A stretch of 64,000 nt of DNA from Allokutzneria oryzae (GCF_042429765.1 NZ_JBHLZU010000011.1:248001-312000), one strand, 5' to 3'; positions 22,646-32,341 are shown, counted from the stretch's first letter. The notes: generated by a model not told the origin, from the sequence alone. Numbers and translations: made by a program.

Positions 22646-23482
22646 GTGGCCTTTCAGGACCGCGCTCGCCGCGCCGCGAACCGCCCGCTGGCCATGCTGG
22701 ACCAGCTCGGCGACCAGATGTGGTTCTACCTGCGGGCGCTGGCGTGGGTGCCGAGGGCGCTGCGCCGCTACACCCGCGAGACGCTGCGGCTGCTCGCCGA
22801 GGTGAGCTTCGGCAGCGGGGCGCTCGCGGTCATCGGCGGCACCATCGGCGTGATGATCGGCCTGACCCTGTTCACCGGGACCGTGGTCGGGCTCCAGGGC
22901 TACGCGGCGCTCAACCAGATCGGCACGTCGGCCTTCGCCGGGTTCATCTCCGCCTACTTCAACACCCGCGAGATCGCTCCGCTGGTCGCAGGGCTCGCGC
23001 TCTCCGCAACGGTCGGATCGGGTTTCACCGCGCAGCTCGGCGCGATGCGGATCTCCGAGGAGATCGACGCGCTGGAGGTCATGGGCGTGCCGAGCCTGCC
23101 GTACCTGGTGACCACCCGGATCATCTCCGGGTTCGTCGCCGTGATCCCGCTCTACGTGATCGGCCTGCTCACCTCGTACGTGGCCGCCCGCACGGTCACG
23201 GTGAACTTCTACGGGCAGTCGGCCGGCACCTACGACCACTACTTCAACCTCTTCCTGCCACCGGAAGACGTGCTGTGGTCGTTCGTGAAGGTCCTGGTCT
23301 TCAGCGTCGTGATCATCATGACCCACTGCTACTACGGCTACCGCGCCAGCGGCGGCCCCGCGGGCGTCGGCATCGCCGTCGGCAGGGCGGTGCGGACGGC
23401 GATCGTGACCACGGCGCTGCTGGACTTCTTCCTCAGCCTGGCGATCTGGGGCACGACCACGACCGTGAGGATCGTCGGATGA
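22646..23482 (+). CDS. yrbEB: Mce permease YrbEB (MlaE family)
   Basis: 278 residues from GTG 22646. Same family as YrbEA: GSGALAVIGGTIGVMIGLTL, EEIDALEVMGVPSLPYLVTT, HYFNLFLPPEDVLWSFVKVL. The EIDALEVMG coupling loop is intact. It overlaps mceA by 4 bases. Confidence 0.93.
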   Translation: MAFQDRARRAANRPLAMLDQLGDQMWFYLRALAWVPRALRRYTRETLRLLAEVSFGSGALAVIGGTIGVMIGLTLFTGTVVGLQGYAALNQIGTSAFAGFISAYFNTREIAPLVAGLALSATVGSGFTAQLGAMRISEEIDALEVMGVPSLPYLVTTRIISGFVAVIPLYVIGLLTSYVAARTVTVNFYGQSAGTYDHYFNLFLPPEDVLWSFVKVLVFSVVIIMTHCYYGYRASGGPAGVGIAVGRAVRTAIVTTALLDFFLSLAIWGTTTTVRIVG

Positions 23483-24852
23483 GCGCCAGGACCACGATGA
23501 CCAAGGTGCGCCAGCGGCTGCTCGGCGTGGCGCTGCTCGCGATCATCGCGTTGTTCCTGACGTTGACGGTCGCGATCTACCGCAACGCCTTCAGCTCCGA
23601 CGTGCTCGTGTCGCTGCGCACGGACCGGGTCGGCAACCAGCTGCTCACCGAGTCCGACGTGAAGGTGCACGGCGTCCTGGTCGGCGAGGTCCGCAGCATC
23701 TCCAGCAAGGGTGACGGCGCTGAGCTGCAGCTGGCCCTGCACCGAGACAAGATCGACCTGATCCCGCGCGGGGTCACCGCGCGCCTGCTGCCCAAGACGT
23801 TGTTCGGCGAGCGCTACGTCGCCTTGGTGCCGCCGCAGCGCGGTGGCGGTGACCATCTCGCGGCCGGTGACGTGATCGCGCAGGACACGTCGAGCTCCGC
23901 GGTCGAGCTGGAGCGCGTGCTGTCCAACCTGATGCCGGTGTTGCAGGCGGTCCAGCCGCAGAAGCTCGCGAGCACGCTCGGGTCCCTGTCCACGGCCTTG
24001 CAGGGCAGGGGAAAGCCGCTCGGCGAGACCCTGGTCGAGCTCAACGGGTACCTGCGTGAGCTGAACCCGGCGCTGCCGGACCTCAAGGCCGACATCAGCA
24101 AGCTCGCCGACGTCAGCGCGGTCTACGACAAGGCGGCACCCGACCTGTTGCATGCGCTCGCCGACCTGACCGTGACCAGCCGGACCTTGGTGGAGCAGCG
24201 GGACAACCTGCAGACGCTCTACGGCACGGTGAACGCGGCGTCGGCGGATCTCGGCGGGTTCCTGGCGGCCAACCGCAACAACATCATCGGCGTCACGAAG
24301 TCGAGCAGGCCACTGCTGGAGGTGCTCGGCAAGTACGCGCCGGAGTACCCGTGCCTGCTCAAGAGCCTCGCCGAACTGGAGCCCCGGTTGAGCAAGGCGT
24401 TCGGCAAGGGCACCAACGAGCCCGGACTGCACATCACCCTGGAGATCACCGCGAACCGGGGCAAGTACGTGCCGAACCAGGACGAGCCGGAGTACGGCGA
24501 CAAGCGCGGGCCGCGGTGTTACGACATCCAGCCGCGGCCCGAGCCGTTCCCGCAGTACCCGCCGGAGGGGCCGGTGAAGGACGGTTCGAAGCCGCCGCCG
24601 CCCGCGCGCAACGCCAGTGACGGGCTGACGCTGCCCACCGGCGAGATCGACGAGAACGGCAACGTCATCCCGGCATCGGCCCCGTCGACCGCCGCCGGTC
24701 AGGAGCTCGGCATCGCCAACTCCCCGGCGGAGCAGCGGTACCTGGCCGCGCTGCTCGCACCCGGCATGGGGCGTTCGCCGCAGCAGGTTCCTGGCTGGAG
24801 CGGCATCCTGCTCGGGCCGATGCTGAGAGGGACGGAGGTGACCCTGAGGTGA
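23479..24852 (+). CDS. mceA: MCE family protein MceA
   Basis: 457 residues. An N-terminal membrane anchor (about 12-32, LLGVALLAIIALFLTLTVAI) is followed by the MCE domain (about 35-115; SDVKVHGVLVGEVRSISSKG, LLPKTLFGERYVALVPPQ), then long helical segments (about 140-290) that form the needle-like tunnel, and a Pro-rich tail (KPPPPARNASDGLTLP). MceA-F are thought to form a mixed hexamer carrying lipids or sterols across the envelope. The substrate here is unknown. Confidence 0.92.
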   Translation: MSARTTMTKVRQRLLGVALLAIIALFLTLTVAIYRNAFSSDVLVSLRTDRVGNQLLTESDVKVHGVLVGEVRSISSKGDGAELQLALHRDKIDLIPRGVTARLLPKTLFGERYVALVPPQRGGGDHLAAGDVIAQDTSSSAVELERVLSNLMPVLQAVQPQKLASTLGSLSTALQGRGKPLGETLVELNGYLRELNPALPDLKADISKLADVSAVYDKAAPDLLHALADLTVTSRTLVEQRDNLQTLYGTVNAASADLGGFLAANRNNIIGVTKSSRPLLEVLGKYAPEYPCLLKSLAELEPRLSKAFGKGTNEPGLHITLEITANRGKYVPNQDEPEYGDKRGPRCYDIQPRPEPFPQYPPEGPVKDGSKPPPPARNASDGLTLPTGEIDENGNVIPASAPSTAAGQELGIANSPAEQRYLAALLAPGMGRSPQQVPGWSGILLGPMLRGTEVTLR

Positions 24853-25871
24853 GGGGACTCGCCGGACCGCTGACGAAGCTCGTCATCTTCGCCACGGTCA
24901 CCGTGCTGGCGACCGCGTTGCTGGCCATCACGATCGCCAACGTGGACCTGCGCGGAGCCACCGAGTACAGCGCGCGGTTCACCGACGCCACCTCGGTCAA
25001 CGAGGGCGACGACGTGCGCATCGCGGGTGTGCGTGTCGGCGAGGTGCGCAGCGTCAGCGTCGCCGACCGCCGGCTCGCGGAGGTGCGCTTCACCGTCACC
25101 ACCGGCCGCAAGCTGCCCGAGTCCGTCACCGCGACGATCAAGTACCGCAACCTCGTCGGCCAGCGCTACATCGCGCTCGACCGCGGCGCGGGCGGCACGG
25201 GCGAGCTGCAGGAGGGCGCGACGATCCCGGTGGAGCGCACGCGGCCCGCGCTGGACCTGACCTCGTTGTTCAACGGCTTCAAGCCGCTGTTCCAGGCGCT
25301 CAACCCCGCTGACGTGAACAAGCTGTCCTACGAGATCATCCAGGTGCTGCAGGGCGAGGGCGGCACGGTGCAGAGCCTGCTGTCGCACACGGCGTCGCTG
25401 ACGTCGACGATCGCGAGCAAGGACAAGGTGATCGGTGAGGTCATCGGCAACCTCAACGACGTGCTGGGCACCGTGAACCAGCGCGACGCGCAGCTGTCCG
25501 GACTGGTGATCTCCTTGCAGCAACTGGTTTCCGGGCTCGCCAAGGACCGGGAGCCCATCGGCAAGGCGGTCACCGCCCTCGCCGACCTCACCGACACGAC
25601 CGCCGGGCTGCTGACCGAGGTGCGAGCGCCGCTGCGCAACGACATCGCGGAGCTGGGCAAGCTGTCCAAGACCCTCGGTGACAGCAACGACATCGTCGAG
25701 GGGGTGCTCCAGCGGATGCCGAACAAGCTGGAGACGATCACCCGCACCGCGACCTACGGCTCGTGGTTCAACTTCTTCCTGTGCGGGGCCTCCGGTGAGG
25801 TCGCGCTCCCGGTGGTCGGCAAGGTCGCCGTCCCGGTCCTGCCGCCGACGCAGCCGAGGTGTCGCCCGTGA
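24849..25871 (+). CDS. mceB: MCE family protein MceB
   Basis: 340 residues from GTG 24849 (overlap with the mceA stop). Anchor about 8-28 (LVIFATVTVLATALLAITIA), MCE domain (VNEGDDVRIAGVRVGEVRSV, KYRNLVGQRYIALDRGAGGT), then coiled helices. The end carries a Cys (FFLCGASGEVALPVVG). Same role as the other five Mce proteins. Confidence 0.92.
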   Translation: MRGLAGPLTKLVIFATVTVLATALLAITIANVDLRGATEYSARFTDATSVNEGDDVRIAGVRVGEVRSVSVADRRLAEVRFTVTTGRKLPESVTATIKYRNLVGQRYIALDRGAGGTGELQEGATIPVERTRPALDLTSLFNGFKPLFQALNPADVNKLSYEIIQVLQGEGGTVQSLLSHTASLTSTIASKDKVIGEVIGNLNDVLGTVNQRDAQLSGLVISLQQLVSGLAKDREPIGKAVTALADLTDTTAGLLTEVRAPLRNDIAELGKLSKTLGDSNDIVEGVLQRMPNKLETITRTATYGSWFNFFLCGASGEVALPVVGKVAVPVLPPTQPRCRP

Positions 25872-26851
25872 AGCCCTTCCGCGAGCGCAACCCCGTCACC
25901 ATCGGCGCGGCCGGACTGGTGGTGATCGTGCTCGGCCTGCTCACCGCGTTCTTCGCCGAGGACCTGCCGATCATCGGCGGGGGCACCACGTACAGGGCGC
26001 ACTTCGCCGAGGCGGGCGGCCTGCGCGACGGCGACGAGGTGCGCGTCGCCGGGGTGAAGGTCGGCAAGGTCACCGACATCGCGCTGGAGGGCGACCACGT
26101 GCTGGTGTCCTTCCGGGTGGACGACGCCTGGATCGGGGACCGCACCTCGGCCGCCATCAAGATCAAGACCTTGCTCGGCCAGAAGTTCCTCGCACTGGAC
26201 CCGCAGGGCGGTGCGGCCCAGCGGCCGAGCGAGGCGATCCCGCGAGAGCGCACCATCGCTCCCTACGACGTCACCGAGGCGTTCACCGGGCTGGCCACCA
26301 CGCTCACCGAGATCGACACCAACCAGCTCGCCGCGAGCTTCCGGGTCATCACCGACACCTTCCGCGACACCCCGGACGAGGTGCGGGGCGCGCTGGACGG
26401 GCTCTCCGCGCTGTCGAAGACGATCTCCACGCGGGACCAGCAGCTGGCGACGCTGCTGCGCAACACCAACCAGATCAGCAAGACCGTCTCCGACCGCAAC
26501 GCCGAGTTCGAGAAGCTGCTCGGCGACGGCAACAAGCTGCTCGACGAGATCCGCAAGCGCCGCGACGCCATCAGGAACCTGCTGACCGGCACCCGGAACC
26601 TGTCCAAGGAGCTCCAGGGCTTGGTTGCGGACAACAAGGCCCAGCTGCGGCCCGCGCTGGAGCAGCTGGAGCGGGTCACCTCGATGCTCGACCGCAACCA
26701 GGACAGCCTCGGCAGGAGCATCCAGCTGATGGCGCCGTTCGTGCGGGTCTTCGCCAACACCCTCGGCAACGGCCGCTGGTTCGACACCTACATCTGCGGC
26801 CTGCTACCGCCGTCGATCGGCCCGATCAACCCGGAGGGGTGTCGCCCATGA
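25868..26851 (+). CDS. mceC: MCE family protein MceC
   Basis: 327 residues from GTG 25868, which overlaps the mceB stop as GTGA; GTG 25859 is an alternative adding three residues. Anchor about 10-32 (IGAAGLVVIVLGLLTAFFAE), MCE domain (LRDGDEVRVAGVKVGKVTDI, KIKTLLGQKFLALDPQG), helical arm with regular Arg/Leu/Asn heptads, then the C-terminal FDTYICGLLPPSIGPINPEG typical of MceC. Confidence 0.92.
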   Translation: MKPFRERNPVTIGAAGLVVIVLGLLTAFFAEDLPIIGGGTTYRAHFAEAGGLRDGDEVRVAGVKVGKVTDIALEGDHVLVSFRVDDAWIGDRTSAAIKIKTLLGQKFLALDPQGGAAQRPSEAIPRERTIAPYDVTEAFTGLATTLTEIDTNQLAASFRVITDTFRDTPDEVRGALDGLSALSKTISTRDQQLATLLRNTNQISKTVSDRNAEFEKLLGDGNKLLDEIRKRRDAIRNLLTGTRNLSKELQGLVADNKAQLRPALEQLERVTSMLDRNQDSLGRSIQLMAPFVRVFANTLGNGRWFDTYICGLLPPSIGPINPEGCRP

Positions 26852-28095
26852 GCCCTTCTGCGAGCAAGCTGAGCAACGACCTGGCGCGCCTCGTCGCCTT
26901 CCTGTGCGTCGTCGCGCTCGTCATCACTGCGGGCATCTGGTTCGTTTTCCTTCGCACACAAGGCAAACGCGTCACCGCGTACTTCTCCGCCGGAGTGGGT
27001 GTTTACGTGGGCGGTGATGTCCGGGTGCTCGGCGTCCGCGTCGGTCAGGTCGAGAAGATCGAGCCGCAGGGCCGTGTGGTGAAGGTCGACTTCCGGGTGG
27101 ACGACGGTGTCGACGTCCCGGCCAACGCGCAGGCGGTCGTCGTCAACCCCGCCGTGGTGAGCGACCGCTACGTCCAGCTCGCTCCTGCCTACACCGGCGG
27201 CGACAGGCTGGCAGACGGAGCGGTGATCCCGCGCGAGCGCACTGCGACGCCCGTCGAGCTCGACGAGGTCTACGCCAGCCTGGACAAGCTCACCACCGCG
27301 TTGGGCCCCAAGGGCGCGAACGCCGACGGTGCCTTGTCGCAGCTGTTGGACACCGCGGCCAAGAACCTCGACGGCAACGGCAAGAAGCTCGGCGACACCA
27401 TCAGAAACCTCGGTGCCGCAACGGAAACCCTCTCCGACTCGCGTCAGGACCTGTTCGGGACCGTTGACGGGCTGCAGAAGTTCACCACGATGCTGGCGGG
27501 CAACGACGCCCAGGTCCGGCGGTTCACCGACCAGCTCGCCGACGTCAGCAAGTTCCTCGCCGACGAGCGCAAGAACCTCGGTGCGTCGCTGACCGAGCTG
27601 GCCACCGCGCTCGGCACGGTCCAGGGGTTCATCAAGGACAACCGGGACAAGCTCAAGTCCAATGTGGACAAGCTGAGCGGGATCACGAAGGTCCTCGTCG
27701 ACCAGCGCGCCGCCCTCGCCGAGGTGCTCGACGTCGGCCCGCTCGCGCTGGGCAACCTGCAGAACTCCTACAACGCGGCGTCAGGGACCCTGGACACCAG
27801 GGCGCACCTCAACGAGCTGACCGAGCCACCGATCGTGATGGTCTGCAAGCTGGTCAGGCAGACCACGCCGAAGCAGCTCCCGCAGCTGCTCGCCGACACC
27901 TGCGACAAGCTCGCCCCGGTCGTCGACGGGGTGGTGAAGCTGCCCAGCGTCTCCGAGGTGATCCAGTCGCTCCAGCAGGGCCGCCTGCCCTCGCTGCCGA
28001 TCCCGCTGTTGTCGCCGTCGGTGCGCGGCTCCGGGCAACCCGGCCAGGGCACTCCCGCCGTTCCGTCCGCCCCGCCCTCGGGAGGTGGACGATGA
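26848..28095 (+). CDS. mceD: MCE family protein MceD
   Basis: 415 residues. Anchor about 13-33 (LVAFLCVVALVITAGIWFVF), MCE domain (VYVGGDVRVLGVRVGQVEKI, VVNPAVVSDRYVQLAPAYTG), a long helical arm, and a Pro/Gly-rich end. ATGA overlap with mceC and a 4-base overlap with mceE. Confidence 0.92.
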   Translation: MSPSASKLSNDLARLVAFLCVVALVITAGIWFVFLRTQGKRVTAYFSAGVGVYVGGDVRVLGVRVGQVEKIEPQGRVVKVDFRVDDGVDVPANAQAVVVNPAVVSDRYVQLAPAYTGGDRLADGAVIPRERTATPVELDEVYASLDKLTTALGPKGANADGALSQLLDTAAKNLDGNGKKLGDTIRNLGAATETLSDSRQDLFGTVDGLQKFTTMLAGNDAQVRRFTDQLADVSKFLADERKNLGASLTELATALGTVQGFIKDNRDKLKSNVDKLSGITKVLVDQRAALAEVLDVGPLALGNLQNSYNAASGTLDTRAHLNELTEPPIVMVCKLVRQTTPKQLPQLLADTCDKLAPVVDGVVKLPSVSEVIQSLQQGRLPSLPIPLLSPSVRGSGQPGQGTPAVPSAPPSGGGR

Positions 28096-29309
28096 AGCGC
28101 CGAACGGGTGTCGTCGCCGCCTTGGCCGTGGTCGCGTTCAGCGTGAGCGGTTGCGGGCTCGGTGAGTTCGGCGGTCTCTACACCATGCCGCTGCCGGGCG
28201 GCGCCGACCTGGGTGACCGGCCGTACCAGGTGAAGGTGCAGTTCCGGGACGTGCTCGACCTGGTCCCTCAGGCGTCGGTGAAGGTCAACGACGTGCCGGT
28301 CGGCCGAGTGGAGGGCGTCGAGCTGGCCCCGGACGGCTGGACCGCGATGGTCACGTTGTCGGTCAACGGCGACGTGGTGCTGCCCGCCAACTCCGACGCC
28401 AGGTTGCGCCAGTCCAGCCTGCTCGGCGAGAAGTTCGTCGAGCTCGCCGCGCCGCCCAAGGGCCGCGAGACCGGCAGGCTGGCCAACGGCGCCCAGATCC
28501 CGATCGAGCGCACCAACCGCAACCCCGAGGTCGAAGAGGTCTTCGGCGCGCTGTCGATGCTGCTCAACGGCGGTGGGGTCGCCAAGCTCCAGGACATCAC
28601 CAAGGAGCTCAACGCCGCGATGTCCGGCAACGAGCCGCAGCTGCGGTCGCTGCTGTCCAACGTGAACACGCTGGCGAAGGACCTCGACGGCCACCGCAAC
28701 GAGATCACCAGGGCGCTCGACGGTGTGAACCGGCTGTCGGCGACGTTGTCCGGCCAGCGCGGCAACATCGAGACGACGCTGAAGGACCTCTCCCCGGGCA
28801 TCAAGGTCCTCGCCGACCAGCGCGAGCAGCTGGTCGGCATGCTGACCGGCCTGGACAAGCTCTCCGGGGTCGCCACCGACGTGATCAACCGCAGCAAGCA
28901 GGACCTGGTCGCCGACCTCAAGGCGCTGACCCCGACGCTGAAGAAGCTGGCGGAGGCGGGCACTAACCTGCCGAAGTCCTTCGAGCTGCTGCTGACCTTC
29001 CCGTTCCCGGACGCGGCCGTTGCCGGGATCAAGGGCGACTACACCAACCTCTACGCCAAGCTCGACCTGGACCTCGGCAACATCCTGGACAACCTGGGCA
29101 GATCGCGGCAGCCGCTGATCCAGCTGCCGATCCCCGGGCTCAACGGCCAGCAGCAGACCGACCCCAACCCGCTGCCCAGGCTGCCCTTGCAGCTGCCGGG
29201 GCTCGGCGGGCAACAGCAGAGCACCCCGCAGCCCGGCCAGGGCGGTCAGCCCGGCGGCGGCGGGATCCTGGGCGGCCTGCTCGGCGGACTCCTCGGAGGT
29301 GGACGCTAG
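28092..29309 (+). CDS. mceE: MCE family lipoprotein MceE
   Basis: 405 residues. A lipoprotein signal with lipobox VSGC at residues 18-21 replaces the membrane anchor of the other Mce proteins, which is the usual mark of MceE. The MCE domain (VPQASVKVNDVPVGRVEGVE, RLRQSSLLGEKFVELAAP) and helical arm follow. The C-terminus is a Gln/Pro/Gly run ending in short Gly-Leu-Leu repeats (ILGGLLGGLLGGGR). Confidence 0.93.
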   Translation: MKRRTGVVAALAVVAFSVSGCGLGEFGGLYTMPLPGGADLGDRPYQVKVQFRDVLDLVPQASVKVNDVPVGRVEGVELAPDGWTAMVTLSVNGDVVLPANSDARLRQSSLLGEKFVELAAPPKGRETGRLANGAQIPIERTNRNPEVEEVFGALSMLLNGGGVAKLQDITKELNAAMSGNEPQLRSLLSNVNTLAKDLDGHRNEITRALDGVNRLSATLSGQRGNIETTLKDLSPGIKVLADQREQLVGMLTGLDKLSGVATDVINRSKQDLVADLKALTPTLKKLAEAGTNLPKSFELLLTFPFPDAAVAGIKGDYTNLYAKLDLDLGNILDNLGRSRQPLIQLPIPGLNGQQQTDPNPLPRLPLQLPGLGGQQQSTPQPGQGGQPGGGGILGGLLGGLLGGGR

Positions 29310-30572
29310 ATGCTGACCCGCAGAGCAAGGTTGCAGCTCATCGGCTTCGTGCTCATCGCGCTGGTGGGCGTGAGCTACGCGGGCGCGCGCTACGCCGGGC
29401 TGGACCGGCTCTTCGGTCCGCGCGGCTACGTCGTGACCATGGAGCTGGCCGACTCCGGCGGCATCTTCACCAACGCCGAGGTCACCTACCGGGGCGTCGC
29501 GGTCGGCCGGGTCGGTCCGCTGCGGCTGACCGCGGAAGGCGTCGAGGTCCAGCTCGACATCGACTCCTCGGCCGCGAAGATCCCGACCGACGTCGAGGCC
29601 GTGGTGACCAACCGGTCCGCGGTCGGCGAGCAGTACGTCGACCTGCGCCCGAGGTCCGACGAGGGGCCGTTCCTCGCGGAGGGCTCGGTGATCCGCCGCG
29701 AGCAGAGCAAGACCCCGCTGCCGGTGCAGACGCTCCTCGGCAACCTGGACAGCCTGGCCTCGTCGGTCCCGACGGAGTCGCTGCGCACCGTCGTCGACCA
29801 GCTCGGCACCGCCTTCGACGGCCGGGGCCCGGACCTCCAGCGGCTGCTCGACACCGCGCGCTCCTTCACCGGCGATGCGGTCAAGCACCTCCCGCAGACG
29901 CTGCAGCTGCTCCGCGACGGCCGTACGGTGCTGGACACCCAGAGCGCCAAGGGCTCGGCGATCACCGACTTCAGCCGTGACCTGCGCCTGCTCGCCGACC
30001 AGCTGAAGACCTCCGACCCCGACCTGCGCAACCTGATCACCACCGCCCCCGGTGCGGCGGAGCAGGTCAGCGGTGTCGTGCGGGAGTCCGGCCAGGGCCT
30101 GTCGGAGACCATCGCGAACCTGCTCACCACGGCCAACGTGGCGCTGCCCCGCAAGAACGGCATCGAGCAACTGCTCGTGACCTACCCGCTGGTGGTCGGT
30201 GGCGCGTTCACCGTCGCGCCGGGCGACGGCACCGCCCACTTCGGCCTCGCGCTGAACTTCTTCGACCCGCCCGCCTGCGTGAAGGGCTACGAGACCACGA
30301 AGCGCCGCACCGGCGCGGACACCGGTGCGGCCCCGCTCAACACGCAGGCGTACTGCGCGGAGGGGCCTGGCAGCCCGGTCACCGTGCGCGGCGCGCAGAA
30401 CGCGCCGTACGGCGGCAAACCGGTCAGCCCACCGCCCGTCCCGGGCGTCGGCACCGGCGGAACCCCGTCGACCCAGGTCGTCCAGCAGCCCGGTGGCCTG
30501 CTCGACCTGCTCAAGACGACCGGGCTGAACGGCCCGTCGAGCCTCGGCCAGCTGTTCGGCCTGCCGGGCTGA
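29310..30572 (+). CDS. mceF: MCE family protein MceF
   Basis: 420 residues starting at the base after the mceE stop. Anchor about 8-28 (LQLIGFVLIALVGVSYAGAR), MCE domain (IFTNAEVTYRGVAVGRVGPL, VVTNRSAVGEQYVDLRPRSD), helical arm, and a Pro/Gly-rich tail with Cys (PPACVKGYE, TQAYCAEGP). Confidence 0.92.
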   Translation: MLTRRARLQLIGFVLIALVGVSYAGARYAGLDRLFGPRGYVVTMELADSGGIFTNAEVTYRGVAVGRVGPLRLTAEGVEVQLDIDSSAAKIPTDVEAVVTNRSAVGEQYVDLRPRSDEGPFLAEGSVIRREQSKTPLPVQTLLGNLDSLASSVPTESLRTVVDQLGTAFDGRGPDLQRLLDTARSFTGDAVKHLPQTLQLLRDGRTVLDTQSAKGSAITDFSRDLRLLADQLKTSDPDLRNLITTAPGAAEQVSGVVRESGQGLSETIANLLTTANVALPRKNGIEQLLVTYPLVVGGAFTVAPGDGTAHFGLALNFFDPPACVKGYETTKRRTGADTGAAPLNTQAYCAEGPGSPVTVRGAQNAPYGGKPVSPPPVPGVGTGGTPSTQVVQQPGGLLDLLKTTGLNGPSSLGQLFGLPG

Positions 30573-30602
30573 GACCGGTTCATCCCCCTACCCTGGAGCG
30601 CC

Positions 30603-31166
30603 ATGGACGACCGCGAACCGACTCGCGAAGCCGACCCCGGCCCACCGCAGCACCGGCGGATCGTGCTGTGGATCAGCGCGGGCCTCGCCGCGGCGTCGGT
30701 GCTGGCCGCCGCCTGGTTCGGGGTGTCGTGGCTGCGGCTCTCCGGCGACGAGTCGGTGGAGTTCGCCCAGCAGCGCGAAGAGGTGTCCACGGTCGGCCAG
30801 CAGGCGATCGTCAACTTCAACACCCTCGACTACCGCAACTTCGACGCGATGATCGCCCGCTGGCAGGAGGCGTCCACCGGCGCGCTCCAGGAGGGCGTCG
30901 TCGCGGACAAGGACAGAGCCCGCAAGGAGCTCGAACAGCTCAAGCAGGTCACCACCGCCAAGGTGCTCGACGCGGCCGTGACCTCACTGGACACCCGCGC
31001 GGGCAAGGCGACGATCATGACCGTGGTCGAGCGCATGGTGACCCTGGCAGATCAGCCGGCGGTCCCGCTGCGCTTCCGCTTCCTCGCGGAGCTGACCAAG
31101 ACCGACACCGGCTGGAAGCTCAACGCGCTCGCCCCGGTCAAGGTGCAGGCCGGAGGTGCCTCATGA
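30603..31166 (+). CDS. Mce-associated membrane protein, first copy
   Basis: 187 residues. One membrane span near 19-42 (RIVLWISAGLAAASVLAAAW) with an outside NTF2-like domain (TLDYRNFDAMIARWQEASTG, MTLADQPAV-type core). Such Mam proteins follow mceF in most mce operons and stabilise the complex. It overlaps the next gene by 4 bases. Confidence 0.85.
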   Translation: MDDREPTREADPGPPQHRRIVLWISAGLAAASVLAAAWFGVSWLRLSGDESVEFAQQREEVSTVGQQAIVNFNTLDYRNFDAMIARWQEASTGALQEGVVADKDRARKELEQLKQVTTAKVLDAAVTSLDTRAGKATIMTVVERMVTLADQPAVPLRFRFLAELTKTDTGWKLNALAPVKVQAGGAS

Positions 31167-31993
31167 CCCCGCCCCGTCGCTCCCGCCCCACTCCCGCCCC
31201 GCGCAAGCGCCACGTCGCGGGTACCCGGAGCCGCCCGGCGGCCGCGCCCCGCCCGGAGCCCGCCCAGGCACCGGAGGAGCCGCGCGACGAACCCGTCGCC
31301 GAGAACGCCCAGGTCGTCGAGGTCGAGGCCGCCGAGACTGTCGAACCCGTCGAGACCGTCGCTCCCGCGGTGATCGAGTCCGCGCCCGAGTCCAAGCCCC
31401 GCGCGAAGCACGCGGCACCCGAGCCGGAGCCGGAACAGCCCGAATCAGAGCCGGAGACGTCCGAGCCCGCACCGGCGGGGGAGGAACGCCCCTGGTGGAT
31501 GCTGCCCGCGGCCCTGGTCGCCGTGGCCGTGGTCTTCGCCGCGCTCGCGGTGTGGTTCGCGGCGGGCGCGGCCAACGAGCGCGCGGCGAGCGGGGTCGAC
31601 AACCGGGCACTGGTCGACACCGGCGTCACCACCGAGGTGGCCGGCCAGGTCACGACGGCGGTCCAGTCGGTGTTCTCGCTGGACTACGCGGACATGGGCA
31701 AGGCGGAGCGCACCGCGAAGGACGTGCTCACCGGCAAGGCGGTGGAGCAGTACAACGCCCTCTTCGCCGAGGTCCGCAAGCTCGCGCCCGAGCAGAAGAT
31801 CGTGCTCACCACGACGACGAGACAGGTCGGCGTGAAGTCGGTCGAAGGCGATCGCGCGCTGGTCCTGGTCTTCGCCGACCAGCACGTCGAACGCACCGCC
31901 GACGGTCGCCGCGAGGACGTCCCGGTCCAGGTCACCCTCACCACCGAGCGCATCGACGGCCGCTGGCGCATCAGCGACATCGTCCTGCGCTGA
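31163..31993 (+). CDS. Mce-associated membrane protein, second copy
   Basis: 276 residues from ATG 31163. A long Pro/Glu/Ala-rich cytoplasmic part (about 1-108) precedes one membrane span (MLPAALVAVAVVFAALAVWF) and an outside domain (VQSVFSLDYADMGKAERTAK) of the same type as the first copy. It ends the mce operon, with only 6 bases between its stop and that of the convergent gene. Confidence 0.85.
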   Translation: MTPPRRSRPTPAPRKRHVAGTRSRPAAAPRPEPAQAPEEPRDEPVAENAQVVEVEAAETVEPVETVAPAVIESAPESKPRAKHAAPEPEPEQPESEPETSEPAPAGEERPWWMLPAALVAVAVVFAALAVWFAAGAANERAASGVDNRALVDTGVTTEVAGQVTTAVQSVFSLDYADMGKAERTAKDVLTGKAVEQYNALFAEVRKLAPEQKIVLTTTTRQVGVKSVEGDRALVLVFADQHVERTADGRREDVPVQVTLTTERIDGRWRISDIVLR

Positions 31994-31999
31994 CCGGGG

Positions 32000-32311
32000 T
32001 CATCTGAGCAACCACTCCATCAGTACGCCCACCGCGATACCGGACAGGGTGATGACTCCTGCGATCGCCGAATTCCTGGAGAGGTCCTGCGTCGTTTCGC
32101 CCCATCGGGCAAGGACACCGAAGTAGCCACCCACGACCCATATCGCTCCCATGGTGACGCCGGTGATCGTGGCTGCGATGTTCTCCAGGTCGGTGAGAGC
32201 CAGCACGATCAGAAAAATGCCGTAGATGCCGAAGATTATCGATCCTACGGCTGAGGTCTTGTTAAGACCGTCCCCTTCGGAATCTTGGCGGTTTGAGCGC
32301 TGCGGGGTCAT
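32000..32311 (-). CDS. Small membrane protein of unknown function
   Basis: 103 residues from ATG 32311 (an upstream ATG at 32335 is also open). Three hydrophobic segments (VGSIIFGIYGIFLIVLALTD, ITGVTMGAIWVVGGYFGVLA, AIAGVITLSGIAVGVLMEWL). The GC content is lower than in the mce genes. No family recognised. It lies between the mce operon and the decayed WXG gene. Confidence 0.65.
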   Translation of the reverse strand: MTPQRSNRQDSEGDGLNKTSAVGSIIFGIYGIFLIVLALTDLENIAATITGVTMGAIWVVGGYFGVLARWGETTQDLSRNSAIAGVITLSGIAVGVLMEWLLR

Positions 32312-32341
32312 GGCGTGATAGTACGTGTGCCGCACGTATGC

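Noticed and set aside
27768..30239. Long frame antisense to mceD-mceF
   Set aside because: Gln/Arg/Leu/Val-rich shadow over three clear mce genes.
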